This document shows positions 35,631-44,927 of a stretch of 62,577 nucleotides of DNA, in pieces. The translations under genes were made by a program, and so were the position numbers. Each line of letters starts with the position of its first letter. Within the stretch, counting starts at the first letter, position 1. Under the pieces are notes generated by a model that was not told the DNA's origin, ran no database searches, and saw nothing but the letters and a program-made list of their open reading frames with translations. The stretch covers positions 1-62,577 of the forward strand of contig JAHEMZ010000009.1 of the NCBI GenBank assembly GCA_024643385.1. Direction: 5' to 3'. This DNA comes from Flavobacteriaceae bacterium (GTDB taxonomy: Bacteria > Bacteroidota > Bacteroidia > Flavobacteriales > Flavobacteriaceae).

Positions 35631-36802
35631 CTCTCTTTTAGCTGTCTTTGATTACAATAGAATGTCCAAATACCAAATACCACAAACCAGGGAATGAGCA
35701 TATTTTTTTGCCGTAACATAATTCCTAAATTACCAAGGACCAACGAAAATGTTAATGTACCAAGGACAAAGAAAATTAATCCTGATTTGATAATAAAATG
35801 TGCCTCACGAAAAGCCTTTACCGGATTATTTAACATGATATGAAATGAGAAAAGTAAGAGTATTACGTTTTCTATCGACGCCAATAAAAACAGAATCCCT
35901 TTAATATCAAAAAATAAAGGACGGTATAGGAATGTGAACACTTTAAACGGAAAAGAATATTCAGAAATATCTACTCCGGAAGTTGTCTGAGCCTGATTTA
36001 GATTCGACGATCGTTTGGAGGTGTATTCTGAAATTGCCGACGTGTCTAGATTCTCCAACTGAACGAATTCAAGCACATACCTAAAGATCAATACTATGAA
36101 TCCAATCGCCAACATAAACAGAATAAACTTATAATACGATGCTAATTTCCTCTCCAACACCAAGGAAATTCCCACTCCGACAATAAGAAAAAGCAAAATA
36201 TGTGGACGAATAGCAAAAGCAAGTATTGCTGAAATAATTAACAAAATATAATTTTTTTTTATCGTAGAGATACCATAAAAAAACATCGTTATAGATAAAA
36301 ATAATAGTGCGTCCTTTCCAATGCCTGATGACCAAAAATGAAAATTGGGAAGAAACCAAATCCATGGATAAATTTTAATCTTCGCAAGCTTTAAATTAAA
36401 TAGAGTTTCCTTATCATTAATCAATTTTTTTATGATTTTAAAAATAAAAATAAAGCCTAAAAACCCTAAGGTAGAATACATTAGATTCCCGGTAAAAAAA
36501 GAAAGTTGCAAAACTTTAGAGGGAAAATAATTTATAAAGTAAACAATTCCAGTTGCATAATGTTCCCTTACCATTCCCCATATCTCAGCGAGTGGTATTG
36601 TTTGTGGAGCGACCCAATAATGTATAGCATCTCCCCCGTCATAGGAAATATATAAATGGAAAAGTACGGTGATAGCAAGATGATAATAGAAAAGGCGATT
36701 GAGAAACTTCTTTTCATCCTTTGTGAAATCGCTAAACAATTTTTTTAAATTGACTCCAACCAGAATTAAAATCACCGTGAAACAAATATCTAATAAACTC
36801 AT
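35627..36802 (-). CDS. Polytopic membrane protein, candidate polysaccharide polymerase (Wzy)
   Basis: A 391-residue protein with about ten to eleven hydrophobic helices and a larger loop at about residues 245-290 (VLEFVQLENLDTSAISEYTSK region). No enzymatic motif is seen. As the only unassigned polytopic protein in a locus that also has Wzx, Wzc and Wza, it is the natural Wzy candidate; the WFLPNFHFWSSGIGKDALLF segment resembles motifs I associate with EpsG-like or similar polymerases. It is coupled on both sides by four-base overlaps. The base composition is distinctly A/T-rich. Confidence 0.6.
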   Translation of the reverse strand: MSLLDICFTVILILVGVNLKKLFSDFTKDEKKFLNRLFYYHLAITVLFHLYISYDGGDAIHYWVAPQTIPLAEIWGMVREHYATGIVYFINYFPSKVLQLSFFTGNLMYSTLGFLGFIFIFKIIKKLINDKETLFNLKLAKIKIYPWIWFLPNFHFWSSGIGKDALLFLSITMFFYGISTIKKNYILLIISAILAFAIRPHILLFLIVGVGISLVLERKLASYYKFILFMLAIGFIVLIFRYVLEFVQLENLDTSAISEYTSKRSSNLNQAQTTSGVDISEYSFPFKVFTFLYRPLFFDIKGILFLLASIENVILLLFSFHIMLNNPVKAFREAHFIIKSGLIFFVLGTLTFSLVLGNLGIMLRQKNMLIPWFVVFGIWTFYCNQRQLKER

Positions 36803-37689
36803 AACGATTCAATTTCAAATATCCGCTTCAATTCATTTAATGTCGATTCTGACAATTCAGGTTCAACCAGCCTTGAACTGCTGAACAGGTTATATAGCTT
36901 ACGTTTGATTGTTGAACTGAACATTCTCGAAAAGTAATCTTTTAATCCTAACTGGTTAAGAAAGAAGAACAACCTTTTGAACTTTAGTGTCCTCGATTTA
37001 TTCACCTTTTCCATTTTAGAATCTGAGGATGGTTCTAAAAAGGAAATTTCTAAAAAAGTGCAAATTCTTTTTAGTTCCACTTCTTTTGAAGTTGTAAATG
37101 ATGCAAAATCGATTAATAATACATCTTTGAATAATTTTTGATATTCCTGTATAGAACTCTTGTAGAAACTCATTCCTAAACAACTATACCAAGCTAATTC
37201 TCCATTTCGATAGTTCCCAATATCCTCCAATATTACTTTTTCAAAAGATCTAATCTCCCGGCTCAGTCCCTGAAGCATCCTATAATGTGAAAAGGATCGT
37301 TGTAACGGATCTCTAGTAATGATTATAATTTTTGCTTGGGGATTATAGTCATGTATTTTTTTTGCCGCACCAGGTGCATGCAGGTACATGGTACTTGCGT
37401 CCATAAAATGCTTGGCGTTACCATTCTCATCAAAAAGGCGATGATAATTTTCTAACTTGGTTACATGGGCTATGTGCATTGGACTGAGAAAGTAGGTATT
37501 AAAATATTCTTCCTCTGAATAGAATTTTGAAGGTCTATAAAATATGGGAGGGAGCTTTTCTAAAAAAAAATGGGGCTCTTTGATAGGCGATAAATGAACC
37601 TGAGGATGATGAGACAAAGCATCTGCCAAAGAGGTTGTACCTGCTTTCATTGCACCAACCAAAAAAAGGTTTGCTTTGTTAAATTTCAT
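36799..37689 (-). CDS. PAPS-dependent sulfotransferase
   Basis: A 296-residue cytosolic or membrane-associated enzyme. The 5'-phosphosulfate loop is VGAMKAGTTSLADAL (P-loop-like at residues 15-21) and the 3'-phosphate site is IIIITRDPLQRSFSHYRM with R126 and S132 or S134. EPHFF after the first loop also fits the family. It would transfer sulfate from PAPS to a hydroxyl of the polysaccharide or its precursor. The PAPS-making genes cysC, cysD and cysN and the PAP-removing cysQ lie 3-8 kb upstream in the same orientation, which supports this role. Flanking overlaps are four bases each. Confidence 0.9.
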   Translation of the reverse strand: MKFNKANLFLVGAMKAGTTSLADALSHHPQVHLSPIKEPHFFLEKLPPIFYRPSKFYSEEEYFNTYFLSPMHIAHVTKLENYHRLFDENGNAKHFMDASTMYLHAPGAAKKIHDYNPQAKIIIITRDPLQRSFSHYRMLQGLSREIRSFEKVILEDIGNYRNGELAWYSCLGMSFYKSSIQEYQKLFKDVLLIDFASFTTSKEVELKRICTFLEISFLEPSSDSKMEKVNKSRTLKFKRLFFFLNQLGLKDYFSRMFSSTIKRKLYNLFSSSRLVEPELSESTLNELKRIFEIESL

Positions 37690-38609
37690 TTTCCTCTCAG
37701 TGTTTTATAGAATCCATAAATGTTGTAAAACGAAAAAATATTCAGTGTACGCAATAGTAATAAAGTCTTGGTAGTTGTAAATTTTTTACATAAAAGAAAT
37801 ATAGATGCTCGTTCTATGGAGTTGTATCGATAATAATTTTGAAAATAGCTAATTAAAATAAACTTGTTATAATAATTACTAAAGTAAAGTTTATCCGTCA
37901 CGGACAGTTCATCATTCACGAGGTTGATGGTTTCTAGATAACTCATGAAATCAACATGCAAAAATGGCTTTTGTGAAGCCGACTCCAATGTATCTTTTCG
38001 ATAGAAAGACAATGGCTTATTAATGAATAAAATTTTGTTTTTTGCACATAATTTGATCCAAAACTCATGATCCTCATGTCGTTGCATTCCCGGAGTGAAG
38101 CCTTTGACATTCTCAAGAATCTCTTTAGAGATCACGCAGTTTGATGAGTTGATAGGGGGCATATCTATTGCGATGACCTGAAAATAATTAACAATTCCAG
38201 ATTGATTATCCTTTGGAAGAAAATTATTCGAATATCTTTCTGTTTGTGTTTGGAATAAACGAGTCCTGCCAGTAGCAAATATTCGTTGATTTGAAAACCG
38301 CTCTATGGCCGCCTTTATCTCAGCCAGATAATTAGGTGCCCACCAGTCATCTGCGTCTAAAAAAGCAATCCAATCGTATTTGGCATTATTTATTCCGGTA
38401 TTTCTTGCAACACTTACACCGCTATTTGTTATAGAAATTATTTTGATTCGAGGGTCGGTAAGCTCGTTGACAATAGTTAGCGATTCATCAGTACTTCCAT
38501 CATTGATTATCAACAATTCAAATTTCTGAAAGGTTTGATGCAAGACCGAGAATACAGTCTCTTTTATATAGGATTCCTTATTATATAGGGGGACAATTAC
38601 CGATATCAA
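37686..38609 (-). CDS. Glycosyltransferase family 2
   Basis: A 307-residue GT-A enzyme with SVIVPLYNKESYIKETV at the start, the nucleotide-binding INDGSTDESL near residue 38, and the metal-site DADDWW near residue 85. MQRHEDHEFWIKLC at about residue 175 carries the acidic catalytic region of the family. It probably adds a sugar to the lipid-linked unit. The start is TTG 38609, with no in-frame ATG upstream before a stop or soon after. It is the first gene of its minus-strand run, facing away from the inverted methyltransferase gene. Confidence 0.92.
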   Translation of the reverse strand: MISVIVPLYNKESYIKETVFSVLHQTFQKFELLIINDGSTDESLTIVNELTDPRIKIISITNSGVSVARNTGINNAKYDWIAFLDADDWWAPNYLAEIKAAIERFSNQRIFATGRTRLFQTQTERYSNNFLPKDNQSGIVNYFQVIAIDMPPINSSNCVISKEILENVKGFTPGMQRHEDHEFWIKLCAKNKILFINKPLSFYRKDTLESASQKPFLHVDFMSYLETINLVNDELSVTDKLYFSNYYNKFILISYFQNYYRYNSIERASIFLLCKKFTTTKTLLLLRTLNIFSFYNIYGFYKTLRGK

Positions 38610-38765
38610 ATTGAAAGGTTGAAATTTTTTGAATACACTAAATTACAATAAATAAAAAAGCATAAAAGCTAATTCTGTTCTTTTGAACGATTAAATATAA
38701 TAGAGCTTAATATTTGACAGCTCCCTTTTAAATAGTTTACTTTGTATTTAGTTACTTAACGACAA

Positions 38766-39614
38766 TTGAAATATTATATCTTAAGCCATATTACCCGGTT
38801 ATTCTTAGGAGCCTTAAGGAAATACCATAGAAAAGAAGGTAAATTACTAGTGTTTTCAAACGACTTTATTGGAGAGGAAGTATTTGCATATGGAATCTAT
38901 GAACGAAATGAAATTAATACGTTACTCGCTGTATTAGATTTTGAGAGCTCAGATGAAGTTATATTAGATATTGGTGCAAATGTTGGCAATCACGCAATAC
39001 AGTTTGCAAAACATTTTAAAAAAGTCATCTGCTTTGAACCAAATAAACTAATGTTCGATGTCTTAAAATTGAACACTAGACACGCCGAAAATGTTATTCA
39101 TTATAATGTTGGATTGTCTGATAGCAATAAAGAGGGCTTTCTTCAAATTCCTAATGATAATTTTGGAGGTGGTTCAGTTACACAATCAATTAATAAAAAG
39201 AATATTCCCATATCCTTAAAACGTGGTGATGATTTCTTGCAAGTTGAATTTTCAGTGATAAAAATTGACGTTGAAGGTCATGAAACCAAAGCCCTCAGTG
39301 GATTAGAAGAACTTATCATAAAAAATAAACCACTGATTTGTTTTGAACTAATTCATAAAACATCCGACGACCTTGCAATCATTGAATTACTTAAAAAAAT
39401 AGGCTATGCGCACTTTTATGTTCCTTTCCAAAAAAGCTTATTTCCCAACTCTGGGAAAAAATCATTCACAAAGAATTTTATTGATGGACTTTTGTTTAAA
39501 CCGAAAAATCAATTAAAAGAAATTGATCATTTCAATGATTCGTTCTACAATATGATCCTCTGTGAACATGCAGATTCAAATTTTAAAGTAAAAAAGGGAA
39601 TGATTAAAAAATAG
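38766..39614 (+). CDS. FkbM family SAM-dependent methyltransferase
   Basis: A 282-residue methyltransferase. The SAM-binding motif I is VILDIGANVGNHAIQFAKH near residue 61, followed by the acidic loop FEPNKLMFDVLKLN and FSVIKIDVEGHETKALSGL, all typical of FkbM. It may O-methylate a sugar of the surface polysaccharide. The start has to be the TTG at 38766: a TAA lies nine bases before it in frame and no ATG occurs until residue 97. It is the only plus-strand gene in this 20-kb minus-strand locus, it is very A/T-rich, and its 3' end overlaps the flippase gene by 11 bases. Confidence 0.88.
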   Translation: MKYYILSHITRLFLGALRKYHRKEGKLLVFSNDFIGEEVFAYGIYERNEINTLLAVLDFESSDEVILDIGANVGNHAIQFAKHFKKVICFEPNKLMFDVLKLNTRHAENVIHYNVGLSDSNKEGFLQIPNDNFGGGSVTQSINKKNIPISLKRGDDFLQVEFSVIKIDVEGHETKALSGLEELIIKNKPLICFELIHKTSDDLAIIELLKKIGYAHFYVPFQKSLFPNSGKKSFTKNFIDGLLFKPKNQLKEIDHFNDSFYNMILCEHADSNFKVKKGMIKK

Positions 39615-40902
39615 TGCTGCCTATGTTCATCTTCTGTTTGATATAACGAAGTAAGAAGATGTTTTGAACAATTATCACGGTACTAAATACAACCGCAGCC
39701 CCAATGGCTCCATAATAATATATGAAAGGAGAACTAATGCTTAAACTAACAAACATCATTATTAATTGATTTCTAGAAAGGTATTTTTGATTGTTTGTCA
39801 TATTGAAAATGGGAATCAATGGTCCAGAAAGCGTGTTCACTATATGTCCAATACACAAAATCACTAAAGGTAGATAGGCATCGGTATAATCCGCCCCAAA
39901 CAACCAACTTATCAAGGATTTTCCGCCGATTATGAAAATCAAAGCAACCGGAAAAGACATAGCAAAAATAAGGCGTGAAGATTTTTTAACAATTTTCTGA
40001 AGGGAATCTTTATTTTGTTTCTCAAATGCCACTGATATATAGGGTGATATAGCCTTATTTAAGGCGTCGACGGTAAACGAAACTAAAGATGCTCCCCTAT
40101 TTGCCACATCATAGATAGCTACTATTTCTACACTCCAAAAATAAGCAAGAAAATAAACTAATGATCTAATTTTTATAATTTGAACGCTCGTTGTTAAGGT
40201 ATATGGCAAAGCTTGTTTAATCCATATATTATTATAAAAAACAGGTTTTAAATCTCTTATGTTACGCAATAGCTTTTGATTCAGAAAAAATATGCCTATA
40301 AGAAAGGAGATTACTGCAGAAAGACAGTGCCATAACATGGCAGTCTGTGGATCCATTTCTACTTTCAGTAAAAAACAAACAAGCAATGGGAGAGTAAAAA
40401 GAAAATTTCGAATAAAGGTATCCGGCATTTGCCCTAAAATAATATACTTCAAGCCGCGAAGTGCTGCCGCACGAAGTTCGCCATAAACCAATAAGGGCAG
40501 TAATATAAATGAATACCAAAAGGTCAAAACGGTGGAAGTATCATATTTTATCCACCAAAAAATATATAGTAAAAATGCAATTAAGAGAACCACCAGTGTA
40601 GAATAAATTACAAATACATTCGCTCGTATCAACAATCCTTTGATTGCAGCAAAGTTTTGCTCCACCTCATATTTGGAAATGTAACGAGTAATTAGTTCGG
40701 GTAATCCCAATGCCACTGGGATGGATAAGACCGTTACTGTGGTAAATGCCAATATATAAATTCCAAACCCTTCTACCGTAAGCATTCGGGTAAGTAAAAC
40801 CGCATTTATCAAAGCAAAAAAAGCAGATGAGAACTTAATAAAAATACTGCCTATCGCAGCTACTCTGATCTCCTTGCTATTTATGATGCTTTTTAATTTC
40901 AC
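39604..40902 (-). CDS. wzx: Oligosaccharide flippase (Wzx type, MOP superfamily)
   Basis: A 432-residue inner-membrane protein with about twelve to fourteen helices. The opening AIGSIFIKFSSAFFALINAVLLTRML and the GFGIYILAFTTVTVL segment are typical of polysaccharide_synt flippases, which turn the lipid-linked repeat unit to the periplasmic side. The start is GTG 40902. It follows cysN by 15 bases in the same direction, so the flippase is probably cotranscribed with the sulfate-activation genes. Downstream it overlaps the convergent methyltransferase gene. Confidence 0.92.
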   Translation of the reverse strand: MKLKSIINSKEIRVAAIGSIFIKFSSAFFALINAVLLTRMLTVEGFGIYILAFTTVTVLSIPVALGLPELITRYISKYEVEQNFAAIKGLLIRANVFVIYSTLVVLLIAFLLYIFWWIKYDTSTVLTFWYSFILLPLLVYGELRAAALRGLKYIILGQMPDTFIRNFLFTLPLLVCFLLKVEMDPQTAMLWHCLSAVISFLIGIFFLNQKLLRNIRDLKPVFYNNIWIKQALPYTLTTSVQIIKIRSLVYFLAYFWSVEIVAIYDVANRGASLVSFTVDALNKAISPYISVAFEKQNKDSLQKIVKKSSRLIFAMSFPVALIFIIGGKSLISWLFGADYTDAYLPLVILCIGHIVNTLSGPLIPIFNMTNNQKYLSRNQLIMMFVSLSISSPFIYYYGAIGAAVVFSTVIIVQNIFLLRYIKQKMNIGSTIF

Positions 40903-40917
40903 ACGGTCATAGAAATT

Positions 40918-42174
40918 TTAAAGTATCATCCCCGCCGCCACAGTCTCATGAGTAGCATCATCCAGCAATACAAAACTGCCGGTTATTCGATTGTCGCGGT
41001 ACTCGTCTATCATTAACGGACGGGTGGTTCGCACTTTAATACGCGCTATATCGTTCATCATCAAATCCTTATTCTCCTCATTGCGGTTATAGGTGTTGAT
41101 GTCTATTTTATAAAGTACCTCCTGGATCATTGCCTTTTGCTCATTCGACGTGTGCATGATGGTATATTTGGCGCGTGGTCTTGCGGGCTGACTTTGCAAC
41201 CAACAAAGCATGGCATCAAACTCCTGCAAGGCTTCAGGCTGATTTCCGGATTTCACGATCATATCCCCCCTGCTGATATCGATATCATCCTCTAAGGTGA
41301 TGGAAACCGACATAGGTGCATAGGCTTCATCCAAAGAACCATCATAAGTATCGATGGAATTAATTTTTGAATTGAATCCGGATGGAAGCACGGTCACCTC
41401 GTCTCCGGGTCTGAAGATTCCACTCGCCACACGCCCTGCATATCCTCTGTAATCGATAAATCCTTCTCGCTGCGGACGTAAAACAGTCTGTACGGGGAAA
41501 CGGGCATCAATTTTATTCAAGTCACTGGATATATGCATATGCTCTAGCGTATGCAATAAAGGAGCTCCCTGATACCAAGCCATATTTTCACTTCGATTTA
41601 CTACATTATCGCCCTTCAAGGCACTGATAGGCAAAAATCGAACATCTTTTACATACAACTTTGAAGAGAATTCTTCAAACTGCCCCATGATCTTTTCATA
41701 CACCTCCTCCTTATAGTCAACCAGATCCATCTTGTTCACACAAACAATGATATGAGGGATCTGCAATAAGGAAGCAATAAATGCATGGCGCTTGGTCTGT
41801 TCGATCACTCCGTGTCTCGCATCCACGAGGATCAAGGCAGCATTGGCTGTTGAAGCACCGGTGACCATATTCCGGGTATATTGAATATGACCGGGCGTAT
41901 CGGCGATGATAAATTTCCGTTTCGGGGTGGTGAAATATCTATAGGCGACATCAATGGTAATTCCTTGCTCCCTCTCGTCACGAAGTCCGTCGGTAAAAAG
42001 CGCTAAGTCAACACCTTCATGTCCTTTGCGTCTGCTCGTATTTTCAACCGCCTCCAATTGATCCTCAAAAATCGACTTAGAATCATATAATAAGCGACCG
42101 ATCAAGGTACTCTTTCCATCGTCTACACTGCCTGCCGTGGTAAATCGTAATAACTGATTATTATCTATTTCCAT
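40918..42174 (-). CDS. cysN: Sulfate adenylyltransferase subunit 1 (GTPase)
   Basis: A 418-residue elongation-factor-like GTPase that drives APS formation by CysD. G1 is GSVDDGKST at residues 15-23, G3 is DTPGHIQYTRNM, and NKMDLVDY is the guanine motif. Beta-barrel domains follow, without a fused APS kinase, which is supplied by separate cysC. It lies 12 bases after cysD. In this locus the product APS is expected to feed PAPS synthesis. Confidence 0.97.
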   Translation of the reverse strand: MEIDNNQLLRFTTAGSVDDGKSTLIGRLLYDSKSIFEDQLEAVENTSRRKGHEGVDLALFTDGLRDEREQGITIDVAYRYFTTPKRKFIIADTPGHIQYTRNMVTGASTANAALILVDARHGVIEQTKRHAFIASLLQIPHIIVCVNKMDLVDYKEEVYEKIMGQFEEFSSKLYVKDVRFLPISALKGDNVVNRSENMAWYQGAPLLHTLEHMHISSDLNKIDARFPVQTVLRPQREGFIDYRGYAGRVASGIFRPGDEVTVLPSGFNSKINSIDTYDGSLDEAYAPMSVSITLEDDIDISRGDMIVKSGNQPEALQEFDAMLCWLQSQPARPRAKYTIMHTSNEQKAMIQEVLYKIDINTYNRNEENKDLMMNDIARIKVRTTRPLMIDEYRDNRITGSFVLLDDATHETVAAGMIL

Positions 42175-42186
42175 TTCTTATTTAAT

Positions 42187-43092
42187 TTAAAAATACCCTT
42201 GACGTTTTCTGTCTTCCATAGCCGTTTCACTGCGCTTGTCATCACTTCGGTTTCCTCGTTCTGTCTGCTTCATGGCTGAAACTTCCATGACAATTTTTTC
42301 TAGTGTATCTGCCTCACTTTCAATACCTCCCGTTATAGTAATATCCCCTAAGGTTCGGAAACGTATTTTCTTAGAATAAGTCTGCTCACCTTCTTCCAAT
42401 TTCAAATGTTCAGAAACTGGGATCCAGGAATCGCTGCGCCAAACCACTTCTCTTTCGTGGGCAAAATATAGCGAAGGAATACTAATATTCTCTCTTAAAA
42501 TATAATTCCAAACGTCCATTTCAGTCCAATTACTAATGGGAAAAGCCCTAAAATGTTCCCCTTGAAAATGTTTTCCGTTCAAAATATTCCATAACTCAGG
42601 TCGCTGATTTTTTGGATCCCACTGACCAAAATCATCGCGGTGGGAAAAAAACCGCTCCTTGGCTCTTGCCTTCTCTTCATCTCTTCTTCCGCCACCTATG
42701 GCACAATCAACTTTATTACTTTCTATGGCATCGAGCAGTGTGGTAATTTGAAGTGCATTTCGTGTCGCATTCTTGCCGCGTTCTTCTGCTACTCTACCTT
42801 TATCTATTGACTCCTGAACCGACCCAACGATCAGCCGGACACCGTGTTCCTTGATTAAGTCGTCTCTAAATTTCATGGTTTCCGGAAAATTATGTCCCGT
42901 ATCCACGTGCATCAAGGGAAATGGAATTTTAGCCGGAAAGAAGGCCTTTTTTGCCAAATGAGTTACAACAATGGAATCCTTACCTCCTGAAAATAAGATC
43001 ACGGGGTTTTGGAATTGAGCCCATACTTCACGAAGTATGTAAATGGCTTCCGACTCTAATTCATCCAAATAATTCAAATAATACTTACTCAT
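42187..43092 (-). CDS. cysD: Sulfate adenylyltransferase subunit 2
   Basis: A 301-residue ATP-PP-loop enzyme catalysing ATP plus sulfate to APS and pyrophosphate. The PP-loop SGGKDS is at residues 35-40, followed by [39 protein letters not shown] and the C-terminal RKRQGYF are diagnostic of CysD. It overlaps cysC by eight bases and precedes cysN by 12. Confidence 0.98.
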   Translation of the reverse strand: MSKYYLNYLDELESEAIYILREVWAQFQNPVILFSGGKDSIVVTHLAKKAFFPAKIPFPLMHVDTGHNFPETMKFRDDLIKEHGVRLIVGSVQESIDKGRVAEERGKNATRNALQITTLLDAIESNKVDCAIGGGRRDEEKARAKERFFSHRDDFGQWDPKNQRPELWNILNGKHFQGEHFRAFPISNWTEMDVWNYILRENISIPSLYFAHEREVVWRSDSWIPVSEHLKLEEGEQTYSKKIRFRTLGDITITGGIESEADTLEKIVMEVSAMKQTERGNRSDDKRSETAMEDRKRQGYF

Positions 43093-43690
43093 GCTTCGAA
43101 TGTATTTTATGCGCTATTTTGTTTAAAATAAGGGAAACAGATTCCTCCACAGTAGTATGGGTCGTGTCTATTTCTATATCCGGGTGCAAAGGTAATTCAT
43201 AGGGTGCGTTAATACCCGTAAAATCTTTAATTTCTCCTGCTCTTGCCTTTGCGTATAGCCCTTTCACGTCTCGGCGTTCACATTCTTCCATCGGAGTATT
43301 GACAAAGACTTCAATAAAGTTTTGTGCTCCCACGATCGTTCGAATATTTTCCCGATCCTGTCGGTATGGAGAAACAAAGGCTGATAAAACTACCAATCCG
43401 GCGTCCACCATTAAGTGGGCTACTTCGCCAATTCTTCTGATATTTTCCGTTCTATCCTCCGGTGAAAAACTTAAATTATTATTTAATCCCTTCCGAACAT
43501 TATCTCCATCCAGGATATAAGTATGTACCCCTTCCTGGTATAATTTATATTCCAGGGCATTGGCAATAGTCGATTTCCCGGATCCGGAAAGTCCCGTGAA
43601 CCAAATTACAAAGGATTGATGACCTTTATGGTGGTTTCTATCATCCTTTCCTAATTGAAAGTTATGTGGAATAATATTACTCATTTGCAT
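43085..43690 (-). CDS. cysC: Adenylyl-sulfate kinase
   Basis: A 201-residue kinase that phosphorylates APS to PAPS. The P-loop GLSGSGKS is at residues 33-40, [11 protein letters not shown] and [17 protein letters not shown] bind APS, and [10 protein letters not shown] carries the conserved serine. It overlaps the DUF2061 gene by 14 bases and cysD by eight. PAPS is the sulfate donor for the sulfotransferase encoded at 36799-37689. Confidence 0.97.
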   Translation of the reverse strand: MQMSNIIPHNFQLGKDDRNHHKGHQSFVIWFTGLSGSGKSTIANALEYKLYQEGVHTYILDGDNVRKGLNNNLSFSPEDRTENIRRIGEVAHLMVDAGLVVLSAFVSPYRQDRENIRTIVGAQNFIEVFVNTPMEECERRDVKGLYAKARAGEIKDFTGINAPYELPLHPDIEIDTTHTTVEESVSLILNKIAHKIHSKHE

Positions 43691-44117
43691 TTTTTCTTCT
43701 TCGACGTTCTAATCCAAAGTCGATTTTATACCATAATCTTTCATGAAAATAATATAAAACCATTTTAGTAACTAATTCGGCAAAGCCAATTTTAAGCCCT
43801 GTAAAAGGATTCCCGGAAATGATCCAGGAAATGATCATGGTATCCGTGGTTCCCACTGCCCTCCAAGTGATGGTTTTGGCAATGTGCCTTTTTCTGCTTT
43901 CCAGTGTATGTCCACTTTTACTCAAATTGATCTTGAACCAAACCCGCTCATGCAGGTAATACAAGACCATCTTGGTAAGTACCTCTGAAAAGCCAATCTT
44001 CAGACCCGTCATGGCATTTCCGGTAATTAACCAGGATAATAAAATTGTATCCAAGGTACCTAAAATCCGCCAGGTAACAGCCTTTAGTATATGTCTTACG
44101 TGCGAACTTCCTTTCAT
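43677..44117 (-). CDS. Tandem DUF2061 membrane protein of the sulfate-activation operon
   Basis: A 146-residue protein made of two closely similar DUF2061 units (residues 8-64 and 77-133). Each has RHIxKAxTWR, then GTxDTxxxSW, a helix, TGLKIGFxE and TKMVLYYxHERxW. Each unit should have one or two membrane helices, so the protein is a small inner-membrane protein. The family function is not established. It lies between cysQ and cysC with overlaps of four and 14 bases, so it should be made together with the PAPS enzymes. A role in sulfate entry or in tethering the enzymes to the membrane is possible but unproven. Confidence 0.88.
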   Translation of the reverse strand: MKGSSHVRHILKAVTWRILGTLDTILLSWLITGNAMTGLKIGFSEVLTKMVLYYLHERVWFKINLSKSGHTLESRKRHIAKTITWRAVGTTDTMIISWIISGNPFTGLKIGFAELVTKMVLYYFHERLWYKIDFGLERRRRKNANE

Positions 44118-44902
44118 ATAGATTTGACCAAAAAGAAAGGATTCAATAAATTCTCCTTATTATAACGCAAGGGCTTTTGTGTGGTCTGATCAATCACCGA
44201 CAATCCAACGGCCTCACAAATGGCATGCCCTGCAGCGGTATCCCATTCCATGGTAGGGGCAAATCGGGGATACATATGCGCTTTTCCTTCTGCTACCAAA
44301 CAAAACTTTAACGAGCTTCCTTTGGAAACGATCTCCACTTTTTTCTTTTGTGCTACTTGCTCCACAAATTCTTTGGTATCATCATTCATGTGTGAACGAC
44401 TACCCACTATTTTTATAGGTTCTTGTACAGGTGCAGGAAGCATCAGTTTAGCGTGTAGCTCAATATCTTTTATCCCCCAACCCTTCTCTATCAAACATTT
44501 AAAAGCACCTTTTTCTTCCCCGTTTGTGAAATATAATTCTCGTGTTACAGGGGTGAAAATGACACCCAAAACAGGATGACCATTCTTTATTAATGCAATA
44601 TTTACCGTAAATTCTCCATTTCGTTTTACAAACTCTTTGGTCCCGTCCAATGGATCTACCATCCAACATTCCTTCCAATCTTTGCGCTCGGAGTAGGCCA
44701 ATTGTTTGTTTTCTTCACTGATCACAGGAATTCCCGTATTCTCCAGATAACTATTGATTACTGCATTCGCATTCTGGTCTGCGATCGTTAAGGGAGAACT
44801 GTCCTCCTTTACCTGAACCGAAAAATCGGTTTCATAGACCTTCAGGATTTCCTTTCCCGCATCTAACGCGGCTTTTATAGCTACCTCTAAGTGAATATTC
44901 AT
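44114..44902 (-). CDS. cysQ: 3'(2'),5'-bisphosphate nucleotidase
   Basis: A 262-residue magnesium-dependent phosphatase of the inositol monophosphatase fold. It removes PAP, the by-product of sulfotransferases, giving AMP. The motifs SEENKQ near residue 64, DPLDGTKEFVKRNGEFTVNIALI near residue 85 and WDTAAGHAICEAVG near residue 210 are intact. It is the first gene of the operon and is coupled to the DUF2061 gene (ATGA). Relief of PAP inhibition fits a locus with a sulfotransferase. Confidence 0.97.
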   Translation of the reverse strand: MNIHLEVAIKAALDAGKEILKVYETDFSVQVKEDSSPLTIADQNANAVINSYLENTGIPVISEENKQLAYSERKDWKECWMVDPLDGTKEFVKRNGEFTVNIALIKNGHPVLGVIFTPVTRELYFTNGEEKGAFKCLIEKGWGIKDIELHAKLMLPAPVQEPIKIVGSRSHMNDDTKEFVEQVAQKKKVEIVSKGSSLKFCLVAEGKAHMYPRFAPTMEWDTAAGHAICEAVGLSVIDQTTQKPLRYNKENLLNPFFLVKSI

Positions 44903-44919
44903 GATGATTAAATTGGCCG

Positions 44920-44927
44920 CAAATGTA
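44920..44927 (-). promoter_or_regulatory. Candidate -7 promoter element of the cysQ operon
   Basis: Minus-strand TACATTTG (TAnnTTTG) lies 17 bases before the cysQ ATG. The best -33 candidate, TTCG with a 19-base spacer, is imperfect. The rest of the 262-base gap to the TlpA-like gene (44903-45164) shows no gene or strong hairpin. Confidence 0.4.

Noticed and set aside
38610-38765. Possible invertible promoter between the divergent glycosyltransferase and methyltransferase genes
   Set aside because: I looked for flanking inverted repeats as in phase-variable capsule promoters and found none; no recombinase gene is nearby.
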